A DNA stretch of 64,000 bases from Blastomyces gilchristii SLH14081. Taxonomy: Eukaryota > Ascomycota > Eurotiomycetes > Onygenales > Ajellomycetaceae. Shown in pieces: positions 22,304 through 33,805 of this stretch (its first letter is position 1; each line of letters begins with the position of its first letter). The position numbers were made by a program, and so were the translations under genes. Under the pieces are notes generated by a model that was not told where the DNA came from, ran no database searches, and saw nothing but the letters and a program-made list of their open reading frames with translations. Where the stretch lies: contig NW_003101677.1 in assembly GCF_000003855.2 (NCBI RefSeq), positions 748,392 through 812,391 of the forward strand, read 5' to 3'.

Positions 22304-23548
22304 ATGGCGTCAAATAATACGAATAACCAGATAACAGCTGGTGAGTTTTCTAACTTGTTCCTGGAACCGGGGCAGAGTTGCTAACGACTTAATCAAGATG
22401 AAATTGCTCTCTATGACCGCCAAATTCGGCTCTGGGGCGTCAAGGCACAGGAAAAGTGCGTTACATCCCCGTAGCTTAAATATAAGTCTGTTCTTTCTGA
22501 CTTGGGATATTGGAACAGGCTCCGAACTTCGAAAATCCTTCTGGTAACCATCAAGTCACTTGGGGCGGAAATCGCCAAAAACCTTGTACTGGCCGGTATT
22601 GGATCTCTCACGATCGTGGATAACGCTATCGTCAAAGAGGAAGATATAGGGGTTCAGTTCTTTCTATCAGATGAACATATCAACCAAAATGTTGCTCCTT
22701 TCAATTCCTAATGAATTTAAAACAGAGCTAATACATGTGCGTAGCGAGCAGAAGCGGCTGCCCCTCAAATTATACAGATGAACCCAAGGGTAGATGTGGT
22801 TGTTGAAACAATCGATATCAGATCAAAACCACCGGCATTCTTTGCGTCGTACGATGTGACCATTGCAGCAGATCTCGACTACGGCACTATCTGCTTCATA
22901 AACAATGCCTGTCGGGTCGCCAACTGTCGTTTCTATGCGGCAGGAGTCCACGGCTTTTACGGCTACATCTTCTCAGATCTCATCAGCCATGACTTCGTGA
23001 TCGAACGAGAAAAATCAAATGTCGCCGCCGCAGCTATCGAGACACCGACGAGGACCGTCCTAGATGTTAAAACCAAGAAAGAAAACGACAAGATGATTGA
23101 AATGATAACAAAGCGCGAAGTCTACTGCCCACTCATGCTTTCAAACACCTCTCCTCTACCTCAAGAATTTACCAAAGTCCGCCGCAAGCGCTTGCAGGTA
23201 ACACCACTTCTCACCTGCCTACGAGCGCTCTGGGAATTTCAACGAGAAAACAACGGGAGATTGCCAGCAAAGGATGATTTGGAGACATTTATTCGCCTCA
23301 CCAATGATCGCCATTTAGAACTACGCCTGGACATATCCACACTCACAGCGGAATTCATACGAAGCTTCCTTGACAATCTAGGAAGTGAATTGAGTCCTGT
23401 GTCCGCATTCTTGGGTGGCTCGCTTGCTCAAGACGTCATCAATGTGTTAGGTGCGAGGGAACAACCATTGCAAAATCTGCTATTGTTTGATGGCGAACGG
23501 AGCGTTGCTCCCATTTACTCCCTTCATCCGATTTTCCCCGAGGATTGA
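22304..23548 (+). CDS. AOS1: Aos1, SUMO-activating enzyme E1 subunit
   Basis: Aos1 pairs with Uba2 to form the nuclear E1 that adenylates SUMO. It supplies the inactive half of the adenylation fold and part of the ATP site. Exons 22304-22340, 22398-22455, 22519-22690 and 22745-23548 give 356 residues. The N terminus carries the hallmark ALYDRQIRLWGVKAQEKLRT. It is followed by the Rossmann segment KILLVTIKSLGAEIAKNLVL, then IVDNAIVKEEDIGVQFFL and NRAEAAAPQIIQMNPRVDV. The C-terminal part (SPVSAFLGGSLAQDVINVLG, PLQNLLLFDG) closes the ThiF-like fold. No catalytic Cys domain is present, as expected for this subunit. The third intron uses a slightly unusual GTTGCT donor, chosen because it keeps frame and joins the conserved INQN-RAEAAAP block. 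Confidence 0.93.
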
Positions 23549-23714
23549 ATCAGCAGCGTCACCCTATGAACGCACCAGCCCCCCGCCGTTTTGACAACAG
23601 CTGAAAAGAATAGGCCTATTGATGGGGCCAAATTCTATCCCGCATTTCGTTTGGTTGGGCTAAAGTCAGGTTGCTCCCTTACACTTTTAGCAATCTTGCG
23701 AAAGTCCATCCATT

Positions 23715-23763
<49 letters not shown>

Positions 23764-24923
23764 GTCCACTTCTCGCGAGTGTCAAACGAAGAGGGCATTC
23801 TATGCATCTGCATCTACCATATTGAAACTCACGATGGATCTGTCCCTCATCCCAAATAGAAATGGGATAGATCTTGGGTGCGGACGGTACAATGCGGCTC
23901 GAAACATACTTCTTTTGCACAAATCGCGCCGCCGATCAGATAACTTATGTTTTTACTATCTTTTCCTCCCGTTTTCCACATGGAACCATCCCTTGGCGTT
24001 TAGACTTTCAGTGGAAAATATTATCTGATTGCTTATCGCTTCGGGAGGCGAATCTGTTTGTAAACTCTCTGAAGAGATCTAGCTGAATGGGGTAAAATCG
24101 AAAGGGAAGCGGGTAAGCAGCTTGCGAAGAAGATAGAAGCCAAAGCTATATATAATAGAATACGGGTGGGGATATGCTCGTTGTGTTGGCATTCTCCATC
24201 CTTCTTAGAAGATAATTGAGAGATCCAAAACCCATAGTAGGGGGTTCAACAATGTACAAGATGTCTGCTTCAACAAAGAAGAAAATATAATTTTTAATAT
24301 ATATGGAGAAATCCTCACCCTCATATTCCCTTTCTAGGCTATGTCTAATGGTTATTTACATAGAAATACGATTCAAAAGCTAGAAATAAAAAATAAGACA
24401 AAACTCGACGAGGGCAAAGAAGTAGAGAACAATCAAACTCATTTGCTGAAAAACATGTCCTACAAAGGCAAAGGAAGTACGGAAAGTTATGTACAGAAGA
24501 AGCAGCTGATTAACAAGGAAAGACAAAAAAAAAGGACGAAGTGCATGCTTGGATGAGAAGATCAGTAATTAAGTGGGCACTGTTCACCACTCTCATTTGG
24601 CTAGTAACAATATTTCCAAGACTTATATCGTTGCTGCAGCGATAGACAAAGCCCAGTATATTGCAAGGTTGGTTACCTATTCCACCTTGAGCTTCCATCT
24701 CTCAGCTATCTAAATGAAGAAACTTACATATATACAAAACACAGACTAGGCGTAGGCTCGGAGAATAATAAAACGATATGCATATATTGGCGGGGAAACC
24801 AAGCTACATAAAGCCGACATTGCAAAATGCACATGGACGTCATGATGTTTTAAGTCATGTTCGTTTTGTCGGGAAGGGAAAGAAGCTCATTTTGATAACG
24901 GCTAAAATCACATATTTCCTTAA
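23549..24923. other. Convergent 3' region between AOS1 and the YTP1-like gene
   Basis: This 1.4 kb contains the two 3' ends and a T43 homopolymer. I see no gene. Confidence 0.5.
23717..23759. repeat. T43 homopolymer
   Basis: An unbroken run of 43 T on the plus strand lies about 170 bases past the AOS1 stop. A poly(A) tail copied into DNA would look like this on one strand, but no retrocopy is visible beside it. The exact length is unreliable in any assembly. Confidence 0.9.
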
Positions 24924-26657
24924 TTAGGGCGCCCGTTCTAGGTTTTTGGCCCCATTATCGAGCGGCGTGCTGATGGGACTATCATCGTCCTGGTCTTTAT
25001 CAGCCCCGCCTATCAGGCCTTCTAGCTCAAATTCCTCTGCATCGTGAATATGTTGAATTTGAGATTGGCGACGAATATGGCCGTTCGGGCCCATGCGGCC
25101 ATTACGGTGAGGGGTAGAGGTAGGAGGATGGCCACGTAGCCGGCGAGAACGGGAAGACGGCCTACTGCCGTTGTATTTTGCAGTCTCAGGCCACGCGTGG
25201 ACCGCATACACGTGAATGAGGACGTTGACGACTAACCGGCTAGATGAGTAAAATATACAAAATTTGAGGCTAAACGGGTCGTTTTGACGAATGTTGACTT
25301 ACATAGGAATAGGATGAATGCGATGCTGTAGAGAACAAGGACATAGGCAACGTGAGATATACCCGCATTTGATATAAGCTCCATTTGCTCCTCCGTGGCG
25401 CCCATAAAAAGGAAGCCAGAGGCATATAGAAGCTACACTGTGTTAGCTTCCCGCGAGTGAAGTGCAGTGCCTCGTCAAGAACTTACGAATGGAGTGATAT
25501 ATTGAAAGCTGTTGGGATCAGTTCCATCAAGGCTCAGGGTGCTCCGGTCTTTCAAGACAAAGGCAATTTCTATGATTCTTGCTGCCCCTGCACCCATCAA
25601 CGTATAGCCGAAGAATGCGTGAACCATGGTGCTAAGCATCAGATGTTGCTGATGGGAAGACATGGAATATCCTGTAAGCAGAATAACTACGCCCGGGATC
25701 AAATTTCTTTTGGGTTGGCCATTTCTCTTTCTGCTCAACCAGATACCAAGCAACCCGGCACACCACCAAACAATGCCCATGCTTGTGTGTTCGATATCGT
25801 TGTGAGCCCAGGGCTGTCCCCAGCGGTGTTCCGTAAAGGTGTTTATGCATCCCCAAACCGCAATAACCACGGAATCGAAGAACTCTTGGCTCCGGCCAGT
25901 TCGGCGAAGCCAGTATTGCCCGACAAGGAGAAGGACTGTGAGAAGTATTCCGTACGCGATAAACGCACTGCCCATGATAAAATGCGCAAGACATTGTCCA
26001 AGGTGGTCTTTACGGCAGAATCCTAGAGCCGTTATCCCGCCGAATATCATTTGCACCCAGCTCACCACAGGCATCACCTTGCCCGCCACGCCATGAGCTC
26101 CAACAACATACTGCCGTATTCTGCCATGAATGCCTCGCGATAAGTGAAGTTTGAGATAGATTCCTAGGACAACTTGCGCAACAAGCATGATCATTAACAC
26201 ATTCGCGAACGAGGCGTGGATATTTTTGGAAAACTGCCGTCCCTTGTGTAAATGGCCCATAAAGTACGCCAGAATCGCTATGATACTGCCAACGATCTGT
26301 ACAGGAACATGCCAGCGTGACCGGGTGATCTAAGAAAGACGAGATGATGTTAGATCCAATATCGCAGTGTTTGGGAACTGACAACACTCACCCCAAGTAC
26401 CATCCCAGTGGGAAATATCAGTCCGAACGCAACGGTCATTAGGATGATATGTATCCATAATATCGAATCCTGAGGGAAAAGTATGAGTTAGAAGGAAAAT
26501 TCTACATCTAGGTACAAACAATTGGGCACTGCCAACGCACGAGCGGATCCCCTGAAATGACCTGGCCTTCCGGGAGTTGGGAATGGTCTCCATGGGCAAG
26601 TGTATGTCTCGCGAAGTGCCAGAGCAGAACTGGCACAGAAACCATCAACTTCAACAT
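24924..26657 (-). CDS. YTP1-like multi-pass membrane protein
   Basis: This protein resembles the fungal YTP1 family (an N-terminal uncharacterised membrane domain plus the Ytp1 domain). The biochemical role is unknown. The cytochrome-b561-like arrangement of membrane His residues in the first half suggests haem binding, by inference. Exons 26657-26541, 26469-26392, 26329-25487, 25432-25303 and 25231-24924 give 491 residues. The N terminus looks like a signal peptide (MLKLMVSVPVLLWHFARHTLAHG). Later segments include ILWIHIILMTVAFGLIFPTG, FMGHLHKGRQFSKNIHASFA, VWGCINTFTEHRWGQPWAHN, DIEHTSMGIVWWCAGLLGIW and SSHQQHLMLSTMVHAFFGY. The cytosolic tail is Arg/Ser-rich. An in-frame ATG 37 codons upstream, at 26768, also exists, but the signal-peptide-like start fits better. 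Confidence 0.9.
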
Positions 26658-27636
26658 TGTCGGTAAGAAATGTGACCCAACAAGGTCTAGCTTAACGGAA
26701 GCAAAACAATCATAAATGAAAATCCAATATCTTGAAAGAATAAGGTCGATGTATCTTATCACGAACACCGATTAGGGATATTTAAGTGTCCGCAGGTGAG
26801 GTGGGTCATTCCACTCCCGATACAGCCACGGAAAGAAATGAAGGTGTGGAACTTCGAGGCCTCATTGCGGTGTGACCCGGGTGATTAAGTGCAAATTGAA
26901 CCGGGACCAGGCATCGTAGAGTTGTCGACGTTTTATCGTTGGAAGTTGTGAATACTTCTTGTTTCTTTGCACGGAAACGCGGCTCGAAGTTCCGTCATTC
27001 CATCAGGTCAGGTCAGGGCCTTTAGCCAGGGAACGCACACGTGATTCTAGCGCCTTCCAAAGTTTCCTGAGAATATCAGAATATCAGCTCCGGAATTCCA
27101 TCCCATAAACCTCAGCGGTTTTACCACTGCATCCGCATCCAGGATCTTTCATCATTGATCTAGGCTTCACAAAATGTGAAAACAATTGGTAGTTTCTGAA
27201 TCGGTTCACTACACTTTCGTTGGTGAAGGGAAATCACGATCAAATCGTGTTATAATTTTCATTTCCATGTATGTACTGCTATATAAGCTATCATGAACGG
27301 AGGCCGTTTTTGTCCAAGTGCTTGTTTGTTGCAGAACCTCCGAAATCGCATCTCACATTAGCAGATGAGAGTGTCCGCATTTGAACTCTTCACTCCTATA
27401 AAAAATCATTTTGCCTTCCCGCGACTTTGCTTGCTACCTCCAATTCCTAGAGATGTTATGAGTACCGTGATCTACATTGCACCCCTTTGCTGTCCCTCTC
27501 TCCTAGTTGGGCTATCGGGATTGTTCAAGGAATTTTATATTGATAAGTTTGAAATCCCAGAGCAAAGTACGAAATATCTTCGAACAAAACGGAGGAATCT
27601 AACCTGATTATTTAATTGAGCCGACCAAAACAAATA
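26658..27636. other. Divergent promoter region of the YTP1-like gene and SWI5
   Basis: About 1 kb between divergent starts. A small open frame at 27365-27607 has no recognisable family and ends just before SWI5. I treat it as leader sequence. Confidence 0.5.
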
Positions 27637-28230
27637 ATGGCTCATCCCCTGGATCACATTCCAGTGGCAAACACAGAGCAAGCAACCTCAAGCCCACGGC
27701 CAACAGCATCACCAGCGAGCTCCTTATCTAGACCGGAGCCTGATCCATCTCTCCTGGGGAGTCCCACTCCCAGTCGGTACAGTGACAAGCATGAAAAAAT
27801 GATTGTTAGCACCCCCCAACTACTATTAACGCATGCTATATAAATCCCATATCGGCACATTTCTAATACTGCTCCTCAGAAATCACTCACCTCCAAAATT
27901 TCTACCCTCCACTCCGAAATCTCAAAGACTGAAGCTCTCCTCTCCGAAGCTCAGGTCAAACTAAAGTGTGTAATCTAGCGATCAGCTCTACCGACCCCAG
28001 CTATCCAATGTGACAATCCCGATTCACTAACCCACAGCAGTCCCCCGAATACCCAAGGCACGGGTACAGATAAGGACGCCGCCGCCATTGTCCAGCGACA
28101 TATCCGTCTGTTGCATGAGTACAATGAGATCAAGGATATTGGGCAGGGGCTGATGGGCCTGATTGCGGAAGCGAGAGGAGTTAGATATGTGGAAGTGCAA
28201 CGGGATTTTGGAGTTGAGGCCGGGGATTGA
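27637..28230 (+). CDS. SWI5: Swi5, recombination mediator subunit
   Basis: Swi5 forms a heterodimer with Sfr1 that stabilises Rad51/Dmc1 filaments in homologous recombination. It acts in the nucleus. Exons 27637-27804, 27880-27965 and 28038-28230 give 148 residues. The first 56 residues are Pro/Ser-rich and disordered. Exon 2 codes a coiled coil (LTSKISTLHSEISKTEALLS). The C terminus carries the family signature: VQRHIRLLHEYNEIKDIGQG followed by LMGLIAEARGVRYVEVQRDFGV. Both introns fit GT-AG rules, and the first uses a weak GTTAGC donor. The third exon has a tandem acceptor CAGCAG, so a one-residue variant is possible. The gene is convergent with the coiled-coil protein gene. Confidence 0.88.
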
Positions 28231-28948
28231 GCGGCGCGGAGGACCCGGGGTGAGGGAAGGTGATTCCGATACGGAGTTTTCGGGCGTTTATGTTGATATA
28301 TATCGTTGTTTTCGTTAATGTAAGGGGTGTTAAGAACCACTGTGCTAAAAAGATATGGGTGGGTGGGTAATCGGGTGTTGGTAGACAAGGAGTTATAACT
28401 ATGTTTTATCTTGTGAATGAAGGTCTTCGAGTGGGGGGAGATCTTGGGGAAATACAAGGGGTTAACTTCTTAGAGAATGCATCAAGATCTATCCTCTCTT
28501 CAAACAAACAGAAAATAAAAATAAAAAAAATAAAACAATGTAGAGAAGGCTGTCTAATATTAAAACCAGTTAGTTAAAACTTCTATCACTGAAAGAATCA
28601 AATCCAACCTCGCTCGCTGCTCGCAGCGAACATAATCCAAAACACAGTAGAGAAGAAAGGCAAATAATATTTATCGAGAGGAAAATAATAAACCGTAGCA
28701 TAAAAAAGTCACAATCTCCACAACGCTATCAAGACAGGGAAAAACCACTATAATTATCCAGTCCTGTTCTCATAAATAAAACAACGTATATATGTATAAT
28801 ACCTACCACATATCGCCATATCATCGTCAACTCTCATTCTCAAAATATCTCATTCCCAATAAAAGCGAAAAAAAAAAGAAAAAAGAAAAAAAGAAAATAA
28901 TAATGAACAAAAACTTCTTAGCATCATGAACAAAATATTCACTTTTAC
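28231..28948. other. Convergent 3' region downstream of SWI5
   Basis: This 0.7 kb is A-rich toward the right, with A/AAAG tracts near 28868-28905. It holds two 3' ends and no gene that I can see. Confidence 0.5.
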
Positions 28949-30580
28949 TCATCCCCCGACCAACGTAATACACTCATCAACTGCAGCCTCCAATTCCCCA
29001 ATTCTATTCTTAAGTCCCCGATTCTCCTCCTTAAGTACAGAGACTACCCCCCACGCATCTGACGCAGTGGCTCCATGGCAGTTGGAGCATCGGGAAGTAG
29101 AAAATGGGCTTGAACTCATAAACGAAGCTCCAAGGTTAGCTGACGATATACCCCTGAGCACTCTGTCGTAAGCGGAGGGTTTTGTTGCCGGGGCTGCGGG
29201 TTTGGATTGCACTGTCGATTGCTGTGGTTGTGGCTGTGGCCGTGGTGGTGCCAGTTGGTCCTCTGAAAGCGATGGGAGGGGTGTAATAGAGAAGCCGATA
29301 TCTGGCGACGACGCGCCGGAGGCCCTTGTCGCTAATGTCGAGGGGGAGCCTAGATTTTCATACTTTCGAGAGAATATACTTTCGGTAGTGCTCTCATCGC
29401 CGGATTCGAAGCCTGAGTCACTGTAGAAGGTGCCACAGCTGGAGCGTTTGCTGTGGCGTTTTGTAGACATGGTCTCAGGGCCGTCTCTGCTTCCGTCCTT
29501 GGCAGCGCAGCTGCACCTGCGATGGTGGCTGTGATCCTGATAATGGGCTGGTTCGGGTTCTCTGACAAGGACAATACTTCGTTTCCGCGCCTCTTCTTCT
29601 TCATTTTCTTGGCGCTTCTGGCGCTCGAGTTTAAGTTCCTCTGCCATGGCTTTCATGGCTTTGTCCTGTTCGTCCACCTTCTCTGCCATCCCGTTCAGTT
29701 GATTTTTGATATTTAGCAGGCGTGATTGCGTCTCTTCCAGCTCTTCCCCCAGTGATGATTTTTCTGCTAGTGCTTCATGGAGTGCAAACGTCCGTAATTT
29801 ATATGCAGCTTGGAGCTGACCAATAACACGCTCCGCGTTGTATTGGAGACTCTTGAGGGCTTCGGGTGCTGGAAGATCCGTCGAGCCAGAAGGGAAAAGT
29901 ACTGAGCTCACATCGAGGTTTAGAAATTCGTCGTCTGCAGGTTCAGGTAGTTGGCCTCGAGTCGAGTCTTGGGATTGAGGTCTGGGCCCGAAAAAAGAAA
30001 ACCGAGCTGAGGAGCTCACTTGTTTTAGTGGGGAAGGCATGCTCACCCTTTTCGTGAAATTTCTTTGAGCTCGCGGCGGGAGTGATTCTGTCATTTCCAT
30101 TGCTGTATTGGGCCGGTCCGTGTTGTTGGTTGTGGCTTCCTCGGCGTACGAGCGTACCAGGCCGAAGCGAATCGGTGCGGATTCCCCTTGGAAGAGACCC
30201 GTAAATAGCGTCGCTGGGCGACTTGATTTAGGCGACGTAATCTTTTGCTCGGTATTTGGCTCTAGATTAACCTCATCTAGGCGATTTAGGTGCTCGTTAC
30301 CGTTGGTATGAGGCCTGGTACCTGGGAGAGAAAAAGTTTCGGTTTTCGCTCGGCGGTGCGCAGCTGTGTTTGCTTCTATTTTCGGGTGCGTTGTGGTATT
30401 GAGGGATGGCCTAAATGTGGAAATTGTGGGAGGAGCATCTATTGAACTCCTATTATCTCCATATGTTGAGTCAAAGGGTAGTTCACAATGTGGGAGTTGG
30501 CTCGGGGAGCGGTTGTGGAAATATGTCAGGTTGCGGATTGTTGTAGAAGCTTGGGATAATTTCGATTCAGAGCTGAGCAT
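28949..30580 (-). CDS. Coiled-coil protein of unknown function
   Basis: A single-exon frame codes 543 residues from the Met at 30580 (MLSSESKLSQASTTIRN). An upstream in-frame Met at 30745 would add 55 residues, but they look like leader sequence. The N-terminal half is Ser/Thr/Pro-rich and disordered. A coiled coil covers roughly residues 250-345 (ERVIGQLQAAYKLRTFALHE, SLGEELEETQSRLLNIKNQL, MAEELKLERQKRQENEEEEA). A Cys/His patch follows (HHRRCSCAAKDG). The tail has a CSNCHG motif and a second short helix (VVSVLKEENRGLKNRIGELE). I recognise no known domain. The long uninterrupted frame and clear coil support a real gene. A scaffold role is inference only. Confidence 0.82.
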   Translation of the reverse strand: MLSSESKLSQASTTIRNLTYFHNRSPSQLPHCELPFDSTYGDNRSSIDAPPTISTFRPSLNTTTHPKIEANTAAHRRAKTETFSLPGTRPHTNGNEHLNRLDEVNLEPNTEQKITSPKSSRPATLFTGLFQGESAPIRFGLVRSYAEEATTNNTDRPNTAMEMTESLPPRAQRNFTKRVSMPSPLKQVSSSARFSFFGPRPQSQDSTRGQLPEPADDEFLNLDVSSVLFPSGSTDLPAPEALKSLQYNAERVIGQLQAAYKLRTFALHEALAEKSSLGEELEETQSRLLNIKNQLNGMAEKVDEQDKAMKAMAEELKLERQKRQENEEEEARKRSIVLVREPEPAHYQDHSHHRRCSCAAKDGSRDGPETMSTKRHSKRSSCGTFYSDSGFESGDESTTESIFSRKYENLGSPSTLATRASGASSPDIGFSITPLPSLSEDQLAPPRPQPQPQQSTVQSKPAAPATKPSAYDRVLRGISSANLGASFMSSSPFSTSRCSNCHGATASDAWGVVSVLKEENRGLKNRIGELEAAVDECITLVGG

Positions 30581-31711
30581 TGGGTAAAGGGGCGGGAACG
30601 AGGAATGATAATATGATTCCAGCGACCTTTGAAAACCGAGACTAGTTGTTTGTTTATTTGCCAACCTGCAATCACCACGTATTGGGCCGTAAGCCTTCAA
30701 CTCAATTGGCCGGTGCTTCAGGCTTAACAAGTAGTTACAGTACAACTAGCTGGTGGTGAAATCCAGAACCTTCTCGCGAGGCAGGTTGAGGTCTCCAAGG
30801 GCGGGATAGGCGACGACCTGGAAAACGTGCTCACCTATCGTGAGGATAGAAAATTGCCTGAGTGTCCTTGAGGGTGTCGGTGAGTAGTTAGTTATTTAAT
30901 AATAAATACTCTGTAGTCTGGGGTTTGTTGATGGATTTAATAATAAACACGACACGATCACGCTGCCAAGGTACGCGAGAAGCGATAGTGGCTATTCAGA
31001 TCTTCGCAGATACCGCTTGCACGACGCAACGGGGGAGTCAAATTCAACTGCGATTAATGTTTGAGGTTGAAATAAATAAAATGAAGGAACAATGTCTTTG
31101 TTCTTTTAACCCCTCATGGTCTGACTGTTTCCCCTCTCATCTAATTCGCCGCGTTGGCGATTAATCGAGAGGCTGGGGTGAATACCGCTCCAACCAAGAC
31201 AGGGAAAGCGGATATTCCATCCGTCATACAGTTGAATGAAGGACCGCCTCTCCCACGTTCTCAAGATTCGAAACCCGGGTTTTGATGATCGTTCAAACTG
31301 AGCTGCCAGCCTTCGCTGTTTCAGCTTGATGCTAGTTACTCAATCCGTAGTACGTTTGAGTCTGGGCCGTATAGAAACGCCGAGCTCGTTGCTTGCATCT
31401 GGTGCAAACCATGGCTTTCCTATATCTGTTCTACCCTAATCTGGACTGGGTAGAGGATTGAAAATAAATAACTAACTTATAAATAGTCAGTTAGTTATAC
31501 TCCATAGACATATAAAGTACCCAATCTGCGACGAGGAAGTCGGATGCCCCAAATCAGGAAATTAAGCCCTAAGCCCTAACTCTAGCAACTCCGTCGCGGA
31601 CTTCCTTGCCTTTTTTTTTGTAGCTCTGCGTTAGCAAGGTCCGGCAGCGACGACGACAACGACGACGTCCATCGTCATTGACAGCAGCTACTTTCACCGC
31701 AGGAAGCCACA
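30581..31711. other. Divergent promoter region of the coiled-coil gene and the cyclin
   Basis: About 1.1 kb with both promoters and no clear gene. It includes two degenerate telomere-like CCCTAA units near 31567-31584, about 130 bases upstream of the cyclin ATG. Confidence 0.5.
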
Positions 31712-32719
31712 ATGGCTCCCGCGGCTTCATTGGACAATCTATCAAATCCTCTTGTGACTGCTGCCCAACTGGCGACCTCATCCTCCTCACTTGACGGTGT
31801 TACCATAGATTTGGAGACATCCGTTCGGTATGCAGGTGTTCGACTTACCCAGGCAGCTGGAATCCTTTTACAGCTTCCGCAGGATGTGATCGCCAAAGCT
31901 ATTGTGGTTTTCACAAGATTTTGGGTTGGCCCTGAAGGAGGCAGCCTTGCTGTTTATTCTGCAAAGGTTGGATGCTCTTTGTGTACTCGTCCTGTGGAAT
32001 AAACAATACAAATATTTCCCCCCCAGGAGCTGAAAGAATGAACTAAAGCTAACCATTTTTGCGCATCGTCTACCTAGGATATATCTGCCGCATCGCTCTA
32101 TCTGATGGCGAAACTTTCCTTTACACCAATTTCTCCACGCTCAATTATCAATGTTTTCGCGTTCCTTCTCTCCCCAGAAGCTTCTCCGTTGGATTTTACC
32201 AACCCACATCCGCCCTCGGGAAAGCCGATCCCGGAAGCATACTACGTATCAGAAGGGAGCTACCAGGCAGAGCGGCTAGCTTTAATGAAGATGGAAGCTA
32301 CCGTTCTGCGCACTCTGGCCTTCAACACGCACGTCACCCTGCCCCATACCATTGCCCTTACATATCTACAAACACTTGGAGCATCCTCAGCGGCAGTGTC
32401 AAAAAGAGTTTTTCAACATTTAAATGCAGCGTTGCTCTCTCCACAACTGTTATATTTGACGCACCAGCCAAATGCATTAGCAGTGTCAGCAATATATCTG
32501 GCAGCTAGAGAGGAGGGCGTGAAACTAGTGGATGACGAGTGGTGGGAAGTTTTCGACGTGGATAGGGAGGAGTTAGGTTTTCTGGTTGTTGGGATGAGAA
32601 GCATGGAGAATTTTGCGACCGCTGAGAAAGAGAAATGGAAAGGCCGCCGGGTACCGTTGACTGTTGACCAGTTGGAGGCGGAGCAGGAGACGCGGAAGAT
32701 GCTGGAAGAAGGGGAATGA
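31712..32719 (+). CDS. Cyclin-box protein, probably transcriptional (L/K/T-like) cyclin
   Basis: Exons 31712-31966 and 32078-32719 give 298 residues. The first cyclin fold is visible: GVTIDLETSVRYAGVRLTQA, AGILLQLPQDVIAKAIVVFT, then RFWVGPEGGSLAVYSAK joined across the intron to DISAASLYLMAKLSFTPISP. The helix ERLALMKMEATVLRTLAFNT then leads into the second fold, which contains LPHTIALTYLQTL and PNALAVSAIYLAAREEGVKL. This layout is typical of cyclins C/K/L/T that partner transcription- and splicing-linked CDKs. The exact subtype and kinase partner are not resolved here. The short C-terminal tail is charged (AEQETRKMLEEGE). Confidence 0.85.
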
Positions 32720-33805
32720 GCAGGATTCTCTTTTCCATCCGGAGTGAAAAATTTAACATACCCACTTTTTTTCGACAGATTGAACGCTCTTGGCTTGCGC
32801 GCATAGTCTCTTCTATGGTGATTGAAGTGACGATAGCCCTCTTCCACTATCGCAAGCGATGACCTGCGCTGATGGTCTAGTGGCATCAGTATTCTACTGG
32901 AATTTCACAGATTCACAATCCCTACTGGATTAGATGAAATACTGCTACGAGCTTAAAACCACCCGCAGCCCACATTAGGCTTATCGCGACGCTCCAGTTC
33001 AGAAAGCTGAGAGCTTAAATCTCCTTGTTTCTTCTGGGCTGGAGAGCCTAAAATTCCTTGTTTCTTTCCTGGTGCGACGCTGTAACCACCGATGTTTATG
33101 CGAATACTCAACTCAATGGCGGCCAACCATTTTAGAAGGGGAAGGACGCTGCTGGAGGGCCTATGTTGGGCATTTACATGCTTCTGCACTGCCAGATTTG
33201 CCGTTGACGGTAGCTGGCAAAGGCGAAACACTTTCGTCTCTCCAAGCATAGTAACTTCACAGAAGCTCCTCTGTGCATAGAAGTGCTCCGGCTCAGAATA
33301 TGTTTCAAATTATGGCTTTGTGTAAATACGAATGGTCACGGGGTTACTAGGTGTCGCATTCACGTCTCCTGAGCTTCTATTTTTATCATAGGGCTGAATT
33401 TTCTGGTGATAACTGCCGCCTGATTCCTCATGCAGCTTCCGTCAACATTTGAGGTTGCATGTGCAATCTACGCATAGTATTTCGGGGAACGCGTCCACAG
33501 GTAGGGTAGGGGTATCTGATTGCTCCTGGAATGGAAATACCATCCTCCGCTGACGCGCTTACTCATCCCTCTTTGACGCCTGCTCTGTGTGCACGTGATT
33601 CCATCACTCCGTCATATTGGAAGCTTGCAGACAATCAACACAACTGCAACCTAGAAGAGGTACATCCCGCTATCGATCTTGCTATCTAAACTAATACCTG
33701 TCCCCAATATTTGCTTTCTATTGAATTTCTCTTGCTCTTCTGTCGTTAAAACCAACCAGTAGTATTCACAGATAAACAAAATAAAATCCAATAGACCTAT
33801 TGAAC
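32720..33805. other. Cyclin-ATG3 intergenic region
   Basis: About 1.1 kb with the cyclin 3' end and the ATG3 promoter. I see no gene. A short tRNA-like start near 32866 does not fold into a full tRNA. Confidence 0.5.

Noticed and set aside
23717..23759. T43 run as evidence of a retrocopy poly(A) tail
   Set aside because: No intron-less gene copy, target duplication or retroelement end lies beside it.
26658..26768. Upstream in-frame ATG of the YTP1-like gene
   Set aside because: The 37 added residues would bury the signal-peptide-like start MLKLMVSVPVLLWHF, which fits the family better.
32866..32930. Possible tRNA beginning GCGCTGATGGTCTAGTGGCA
   Set aside because: The A-box-like segment is present, but there is no matching acceptor strand, no proper T-arm with a GGTTCRA-type box and no anticodon stem that pairs.
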